NCBI GenBank assembly: GCA_947493195.1
Contig: CANLQG010000004.1
Coordinates: 270,001 to 334,000 of the forward strand
From: an uncultured Sphingomonadaceae bacterium
GTDB lineage: Bacteria > Pseudomonadota > Alphaproteobacteria > Sphingomonadales > Sphingomonadaceae
DNA length: 64,000 nt
Direction: 5' to 3'
The notes beneath the pieces were generated by a model. It did no database searches. It was not told the DNA's origin and saw only the letters and a program-made list of their open reading frames with translations. Of this stretch, positions 59,364 through 64,000 are shown one piece after another; positions within the stretch are counted from its first letter, which is position 1; each line of letters begins with the position of its first letter. The translations under genes and the position numbers were made by a program.

Positions 59364-60572
59364 ATGGCCACCGAGAATACAACCACCACCGCAACGGCAA
59401 CCGCGTTCGAGCTGACGCCGCCCGACCCGGTGCCGGACGTCAAGCCCGCCACGGCTGCGGGGCTGGTGCCGGTGAGCGAGGAGAAGAAGTCCGCGCTGCA
59501 GCAAAAGGTGGACGGCTTCGTGAACGAACTGGTCGCGCTGGATGCCAACTCGCCCGATTTCGGCAAGAAGGTGGACCAGATCACCAACATGGGCCGCAAG
59601 GAAATCATGGCTGCCAGCCAGATGTCCAATCGCTTCCTCGATCGCCCCGTGCGCGCGATGGATGCCGACAGCGGTGTTGGCACCGACCTTGCCGAATTGC
59701 GCCGCACGGTCGAAGACCTGGACCCCGGACGCAAGGGCAAGATGACCGGGCGCAAGTTTCTGGGCATCATTCCCTTCGGCAACAAGCTGAAGAACTACTT
59801 CGACAGCTACACCTCTGCCCAGGGTCATATCCAGTCGATCCTTGCCCGCCTTTCCAGCGGCAAGGACGAACTGCTGATGGACAATGCCGCCATCGATGTG
59901 GAGCGGCAGAAACTGTGGGAAGCCATGGGCAACCTCGAGCAGATGATCCACATTGCAAAGACGCTGGACGCAGAGCTTGAGGAAAAGGCTGCCGAACTCG
60001 ATTCCAGCGACCCCGAGAAGGCCAAGGCCATTCGCGAAACCGCGCTGTTCTACGTCCGCCAGCGCACGCAGGACCTGCTGACCCAGATGGCGGTTTCGGT
60101 GCAGGGCTACCTCGCGCTGGACCTGGTCAAGAAGAACAATGTGGAACTGGTGAAGGGTGTGGACCGCGCCAGCACCACCACCGTGGGCGCGCTGCGCACC
60201 GCGGTTACCGTGGCGCAGGCCATGACCAATCAGAAACTGGTGCTGGGCCAGATCACCGCGCTGAACCAGACCACGGCAGGTATCATCGATTCGACCGGCC
60301 AGATGCTGCGCGACAATACCGCCAAGATCCACGAGCAGGCTGCCAGCAGCACCATCCCGATGGAAACGCTGCAACGCGCGTTCCAGAACATCTACGACAC
60401 GATGGACGAGGTCGACAGTTTCAAGCTGCGCGCGCTCGATTCCATGAAGCAGACCGTGAACACCCTCTCGACCGAGGTGGAGAAGTCCAAGGGCTACATC
60501 GCCCGCGCCGAAGGGCAGGCACAGGCGGCCAAGCAGGTGAACGACAGCGGCCTCCTGAGCCTGGAGGGCTGA
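59364..60572 (+). CDS. TelA-family toxic anion resistance protein
   Basis: 402 aa, mostly alpha-helical. Family motifs include GMGRKEIMAASQMSNRFLDRP, NKLKNYFDSYTSAQGHI, KDELLMDNAAIDVERQKLWE and TVNTLSTEVEKSKGYIA. TelA/YceH proteins contribute to tellurite and other stress tolerance by unknown means. Starts an operon with the XpaC-like gene, seven bases away. Confidence 0.9.
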   Translation: MATENTTTTATATAFELTPPDPVPDVKPATAAGLVPVSEEKKSALQQKVDGFVNELVALDANSPDFGKKVDQITNMGRKEIMAASQMSNRFLDRPVRAMDADSGVGTDLAELRRTVEDLDPGRKGKMTGRKFLGIIPFGNKLKNYFDSYTSAQGHIQSILARLSSGKDELLMDNAAIDVERQKLWEAMGNLEQMIHIAKTLDAELEEKAAELDSSDPEKAKAIRETALFYVRQRTQDLLTQMAVSVQGYLALDLVKKNNVELVKGVDRASTTTVGALRTAVTVAQAMTNQKLVLGQITALNQTTAGIIDSTGQMLRDNTAKIHEQAASSTIPMETLQRAFQNIYDTMDEVDSFKLRALDSMKQTVNTLSTEVEKSKGYIARAEGQAQAAKQVNDSGLLSLEG

Positions 60573-60579
60573 GCCGCTG

Positions 60580-61344
60580 ATGGCCGATTCCACCCGCGAA
60601 TCCGATGCGATCATCTCCTCGGCAAAGAAAAGCCTGCAGGTGAACCGTGACGAGGGCGGTTATCACCGCGCTTCGGGCCGCTCCATCGGGCGCGGATCGA
60701 AGCAGGTGAAGCTGACGAACATGCTGAAGCGGGCAGGCTATTTCGGTGCCGCCGTGCTGGCGGTCCTCATCGCCGCCAGCGTGGCCGGCATGATCCTGAA
60801 CGGCATCGGCTTCGCCGGTGTCATGGTCGCGTTCTTCGCCATCGTGGCCGCTGCCTTCATCTTCGCCAACTACCCGAAGGTAAAGGTGCCCAACCGCGCT
60901 GACCTTTCGCGCACGCAGGATGCCAAGCGGCTGGTGCAGCGCACCGAGCTGTGGCTGGAAAGCCAGCGCCCCGCCCTGCCCGCCCCTGCGGTCACGCTGG
61001 TGGACGACCTGGGCGTGCAGCTCGATGCGCTCGGCAAGCAGCTTGCCCACGTCGATCCCGCGCACCCTGCGGCGCAGGAAACGCGCAAGCTGGTGGGCGA
61101 ATACCTGCCCGAGACGATCGACAGCTACCGCAAGATTCCCGATCACCTGCGGCGCGAGGAGCGCGCAGGGTCCACGCCGGACAAGCAGCTGGTCGACAGC
61201 CTCGGCAAGATCAGCAAGGAAATCGACCACGTCACCCGGCAGCTGGCCGAAGGTTCGCTGGACGACCTGGCGATCAAGAACCGCTATCTCGATTACAAGT
61301 ACGGCGGTGAGGATGCATCGCTCCCCCCACCGAAGGACAATTGA
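60580..61344 (+). CDS. XpaC-like 5-bromo-4-chloroindolyl phosphate hydrolysis protein
   Basis: 254 aa with two membrane helices (about 51-73 and 76-96) and a hydrophilic C-terminal helical domain. Genes of this family commonly accompany telA, as here. The family name comes from an indirect phosphatase phenotype, so catalysis is doubtful. Its stop shares one base with the following ATG, so three genes are coupled. Confidence 0.8.
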   Translation: MADSTRESDAIISSAKKSLQVNRDEGGYHRASGRSIGRGSKQVKLTNMLKRAGYFGAAVLAVLIAASVAGMILNGIGFAGVMVAFFAIVAAAFIFANYPKVKVPNRADLSRTQDAKRLVQRTELWLESQRPALPAPAVTLVDDLGVQLDALGKQLAHVDPAHPAAQETRKLVGEYLPETIDSYRKIPDHLRREERAGSTPDKQLVDSLGKISKEIDHVTRQLAEGSLDDLAIKNRYLDYKYGGEDASLPPPKDN

Positions 61345-61652
61345 TGGACGTTGAAATTCCCCACACCCTCGGCCGCGAGGAAGTGCGTCGCCGCCTGCGT
61401 GCAAACAGCCACAGAATCGGTGACAACATTCCCGGCGGCATGGCTGACGTGCAGACCAACTGGCCGAGCGAGGACCGGATGACCATGTCGATCAATGCGA
61501 TGGGTCAGATGCTGTCAGGCCACGTCGACATTGAAGACAGCAAGGTCATCTTTCACATGGTATTGCCGCCCGCGCTGGGTTTCCTGCAGCCGATGATCGA
61601 TGCCGCGATACGCGACCAGGGTCACAAGATGCTGGAAGCGCCGAAGGACTGA
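61344..61652 (+). CDS. PHA_gran_rgn-type (polyhydroxyalkanoic acid system) protein
   Basis: 102 aa starting at ATG 61344 (TGATG overlap with the upstream stop). The sequence MDVEIPHTLGREEVRRRLRA through HVDIEDSKVIFHMVLPPALGFLQPM matches the putative polyhydroxyalkanoic-acid-system family, small proteins found with PHA granule genes. No phaC or phasin gene is in the window. Its placement behind telA and xpaC is unusual. Confidence 0.75.
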   Translation: MDVEIPHTLGREEVRRRLRANSHRIGDNIPGGMADVQTNWPSEDRMTMSINAMGQMLSGHVDIEDSKVIFHMVLPPALGFLQPMIDAAIRDQGHKMLEAPKD

Positions 61653-61673
61653 CACCGCCTGCCGGAAGGCCGT

Positions 61674-62126
61674 TTACAACTGGCGGTCCTTTTCCAGGAA
61701 CTGTTCCGGAATGCGCAGCGCCCGCGCCGCTTCGCGCGTTTCCTGCAGGAAAGTCAGCAGCGCCCACATCAGCAGGCCAATGGCTACGATGAATGTCGCC
61801 GCCGCGACCCGGTTCAGCCCCACGTGCGCAAATTCCGCCACGAACAGCAGCACCACGGTTATGCCGATGGATATTCCCGCCAGCACCAGCCGCAGCAGCG
61901 CGCTGCCGATCAGGGCGATACGGTGATCGAGGGAACGTATCTCGCGCACGATCACATCGTGCTCCATCCCTTCGGTCTCTCCGTGCAGACGCTGGACCTG
62001 ACGGCTGCGATCGACCACACGGCCCAGCCGCTGGGTCAGAGTGCCGATGATATTGCCGATCGCCACCAGCACGAACACCGGCGCCAGTGCCAGCTGGATG
62101 GTCTGCGCGATCATGCCTTCCATCAT
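61674..62126 (-). CDS. DUF2721 membrane protein
   Basis: 150 aa with three hydrophobic segments (about 8-30, 75-95, 108-128). LAPVFVLVAIGNIIGTLTQRLGRVVDRSR and LDHRIALIGSALLRLVLAG are typical of DUF2721. Begins 13 bases after the manC stop on the same strand. Function unknown. Confidence 0.75.
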   Translation of the reverse strand: MMEGMIAQTIQLALAPVFVLVAIGNIIGTLTQRLGRVVDRSRQVQRLHGETEGMEHDVIVREIRSLDHRIALIGSALLRLVLAGISIGITVVLLFVAEFAHVGLNRVAAATFIVAIGLLMWALLTFLQETREAARALRIPEQFLEKDRQL

Positions 62127-62139
62127 CGGCCCGCCCCCG

Positions 62140-63168
62140 TCACTGGTTTGCAGCCCCCGTCAGCTTGCCCACCTTCTGCGCCCCTTCCATGGTGGTGACG
62201 AGAACTTCGTCGCCGTCCACCACGATGGCGATATCGCTGAGGCCGATGGCGCTGATGCGCGCCCCGTTGCTCTCGGCCAGCACGTTGCGGCAATCGACCA
62301 GTTCGACAGGGCCGTGCGCGCGGTTGCCGTTGTCATCGCCCTTGCGCGCATCGCGCAGGGCATGCCAGTTGCCGATGTCGGACCAGCCCATGGCAACCGG
62401 AACCATCGCCGCGCGGGCGGTTTCCTCCATCACGGCGTAGTCGACCGATTCGGATTCGATCCCTGCAAAAGCCGCAGGATCGGGATGGAACTGCGCGCCC
62501 TCGGCTTTCCCTTCGCTCACCGAACGCAAGACTGCATCAGCAAGGTTCGGGCGGTGCTGGGCCAGCTCGTTCATGAATGCGCCCGCCCGGAAGGCGAAGA
62601 TGCCGCCGTTCCAGCTGTAGTCGCCCGAGGCAAGGAACTGCATCGCCCGCTCCAGGTCGGGCTTCTCGACGAACTCCGCCACAGTAAAGCCACCTTCCAG
62701 CGTGTCGCCCCGGCGGATGTAGCCGAAACCGGTTTCCGGCGCCGTGGGGGTGATGCCGAAGGCGACCATGTAGTCAGCCCGCGCCAGCGATGCGCCCGCT
62801 TGCACGGCGGCGTGAAAGGCGGGCACGTCCGCAATGTAATGGTCGCTGGGGCAAACCAGCATTACGGCATCGCCGGGCAGCCGCGCAGCAGCCAGTGCGA
62901 TGGCCGCAGCGGTGTTCTTCGCTTCCGGCTCCACGATGATGGACGCTTCGCCCGACAACTGCTGTTCTACATGCGGCAGGTGCGCGCTGCCCGTTACCAC
63001 GGTCGGCGAGGCGAACAGCGCCGGGTCGGCGGCGCGGGCCAGTGTGGCCTCGAACAGCGTTTCGCCCCCTACCAGCGGCAGGAACGGCTTCGGCATGGTC
63101 TTGCGGCTGCGCGGCCACAGGCGCGTGCCGCTGCCTCCGCACAGAATTACCGGGTGTACTTCGCTCAT
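62140..63168 (-). CDS. manC: Mannose-1-phosphate guanylyltransferase
   Basis: 342 aa. Forms GDP-mannose from mannose 1-phosphate and GTP for surface polysaccharide synthesis. The nucleotidyl-transferase signature CGGSGTRLWPRSRKTMPKPF (about 10-29), PSDHYIAD, FGYIRRGD, FVEKPD and WSDIGNWHAL are intact. It lacks the C-terminal phosphomannose-isomerase cupin, so it is the monofunctional form. ATG 63168 has GAGGAA eight bases upstream. Neighbours are DUF2721 and tonB. Confidence 0.92.
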   Translation of the reverse strand: MSEVHPVILCGGSGTRLWPRSRKTMPKPFLPLVGGETLFEATLARAADPALFASPTVVTGSAHLPHVEQQLSGEASIIVEPEAKNTAAAIALAAARLPGDAVMLVCPSDHYIADVPAFHAAVQAGASLARADYMVAFGITPTAPETGFGYIRRGDTLEGGFTVAEFVEKPDLERAMQFLASGDYSWNGGIFAFRAGAFMNELAQHRPNLADAVLRSVSEGKAEGAQFHPDPAAFAGIESESVDYAVMEETARAAMVPVAMGWSDIGNWHALRDARKGDDNGNRAHGPVELVDCRNVLAESNGARISAIGLSDIAIVVDGDEVLVTTMEGAQKVGKLTGAANQ

Positions 63169-63234
63169 GCAGCATTCCTCTTTCATCGGGACTGCCTATG
63201 CAAGCGCCTTGTTACATACTGTTTGCTGTCCGGC

Positions 63235-63972
63235 CTATTGCCGCGCGCGAAAGTCCACCCGGTAACCATATCGCGCCTCTACCGGTGTCCCATCGCGCGC
63301 GGTGGCTGGGTTGAAGCGGATGCGCTCCGTCACAAGGGGGCACACACGCGCCGTAGTGGCGGCATCCACCTGCGTGCTGGCGACGGTGCAGCCCCGCGCC
63401 CGGCCATCGGTGGTCACGGTGAAATGCACGGTCACGGACTTGCCGAAGCGCGCCGCCCGGCCCCCCTCGGGCACGGGGAAATCACGCGCTTCGTTCAGTT
63501 CGCCCGACCGTACCGACGGGCCGACCGCGACCGCGCCGCCCTGTCCGGAGCCGCTGCGCCCGCTGCCGGTGCCATCCCCGCTGCCGCCCGCACCGGTGCC
63601 ACCGCCGCTGTCGGTCGCGCCGGAGGCGTTGGCGGTGCCGGTGGAACTGGCGCGCGGTGCCGGGCTGGGGCGGGGAAGCGGCTGCGGCGGCGCGACGACC
63701 TCGCGCGCCACCGCCTCCTCTCCCGCTTCCGCCGCTGCACCTTCGTCAGGTTGTGGAGGCGAAATGCTCGGCTCGGTCTCTGGCGGTTCTTCCTCGTAAG
63801 TGGATACGGTGACCGTCACCAGCGATGTCGCCTGTTCGATAACGCGCGCGGTGAATTCAGGCGCGAGGGCGCGCGCCAGACCATAGAGCGCGGCGACGTG
63901 CAGAACCACGATCAGCACGATCAGTTTCCAGTTCAGCCGCTTGCCTTTTTCAACGTAACGGCCGGTGGCCAT
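63235..63972 (-). CDS. tonB: TonB energy transducer
   Basis: 245 aa. An N-terminal membrane helix (about 21-42, LNWKLIVLIVVLHVAALYGLAR), a Glu/Pro-rich then Gly/Ser-rich periplasmic spacer (about 60-150, including GSGDGTGSGRSGSG), and a C-terminal TonB domain with VTVHFTVTTDGRARGCTVASTQVDAATTARVCPLV and RFNPATARDGTPVEARYGYRVDF. ATG 63972 has GGAGAG before it. exbB and exbD are not in the window. It can supply energy to the three TonB receptors here, though others may exist. Confidence 0.88.
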   Translation of the reverse strand: MATGRYVEKGKRLNWKLIVLIVVLHVAALYGLARALAPEFTARVIEQATSLVTVTVSTYEEEPPETEPSISPPQPDEGAAAEAGEEAVAREVVAPPQPLPRPSPAPRASSTGTANASGATDSGGGTGAGGSGDGTGSGRSGSGQGGAVAVGPSVRSGELNEARDFPVPEGGRAARFGKSVTVHFTVTTDGRARGCTVASTQVDAATTARVCPLVTERIRFNPATARDGTPVEARYGYRVDFRARQ

Positions 63973-64000
63973 GCGCTCTCCTTCCCCTGGCATAATTACC

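Overview
The window looks like the chromosome of a GC-rich alphaproteobacterium of the order Sphingomonadales, most likely Erythrobacteraceae or a close relative. The reasons are the number and style of TonB-dependent receptors, a tryptophan-halogenase family gene beside one of them, HisKA_2-type sensor kinase, NDUFA12-like and DUF2155 genes in tandem, and many ATGA or GTGA start/stop overlaps. This placement is inference from gene content; no 16S rRNA gene is present. There is no rRNA, CRISPR array, transposase, integrase or phage gene. One tRNA (Trp, CCA) is present.

Layout. 1-1910: end of the split glycine decarboxylase (gcvPA, gcvPB). 1996-3627: exported caspase-like protein, followed by a ~21-bp periodic repeat array and a bidirectional terminator. 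3937-14690 (minus strand): a beta-1,3-glucan (laminarin-type) utilisation locus with TonB-dependent receptor, GH16 lipoprotein, LacI regulator, MFS permease, GH3 lipoprotein and FucP-type sugar permease; three LacI-type palindromes lie in it. A flavin-dependent halogenase diverges from the receptor. 16555-22315: OmpR-type regulator with degenerate receiver, a second receptor paired with a beta-helix lipoprotein, and a TPR protein. 22499-30465: a reduced VirB-type type IV secretion operon (VirB1, 2, 3, 4, 6, 9, 10, 11), preceded by a terminator and a close match to the PHO box, and followed on the same strand by ppk1 and ppx. 34291-38372: DksA-type protein, then a minus-strand kinase, Tat-signal protein and third receptor. 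39402-43595: two tandem folD genes, a Baeyer-Villiger-type monooxygenase and a CinA-like protein. 43598-52549: O-acyltransferase, small membrane proteins, and the rplA, rplK, nusG, secE and tRNA-Trp set, broken up by opposite-strand genes (CPBP protease, SnoaL-like protein, AGCS symporter). 52619-63972: aat, DUF2155, NDUFA12-like, DUF192, recX, fatty-acyl-AMP ligase, MAPEG, DUF389, a TelA/XpaC pair, a PHA-granule-type protein, DUF2721, mannose-1-phosphate guanylyltransferase and TonB.

How they work together. The glucan locus makes a coherent path: GH16 cuts polymer, the TonB receptor imports oligosaccharide, GH3 trims to glucose, and two MFS permeases carry sugars inward; LacI sites tie the receptor and GH3 to one regulator. 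TonB encoded at the right edge could energise all three receptors. The secretion operon lacks recognisable virB5, virB7, virB8 and virD4 and shows no relaxase, so it does not look like a conjugation system; its PHO-box-like upstream site and the polyphosphate genes behind it are the most unusual association in the window. Start codons were chosen from Shine-Dalgarno spacing, signal peptides and overlaps, and several differ from the longest open frame.
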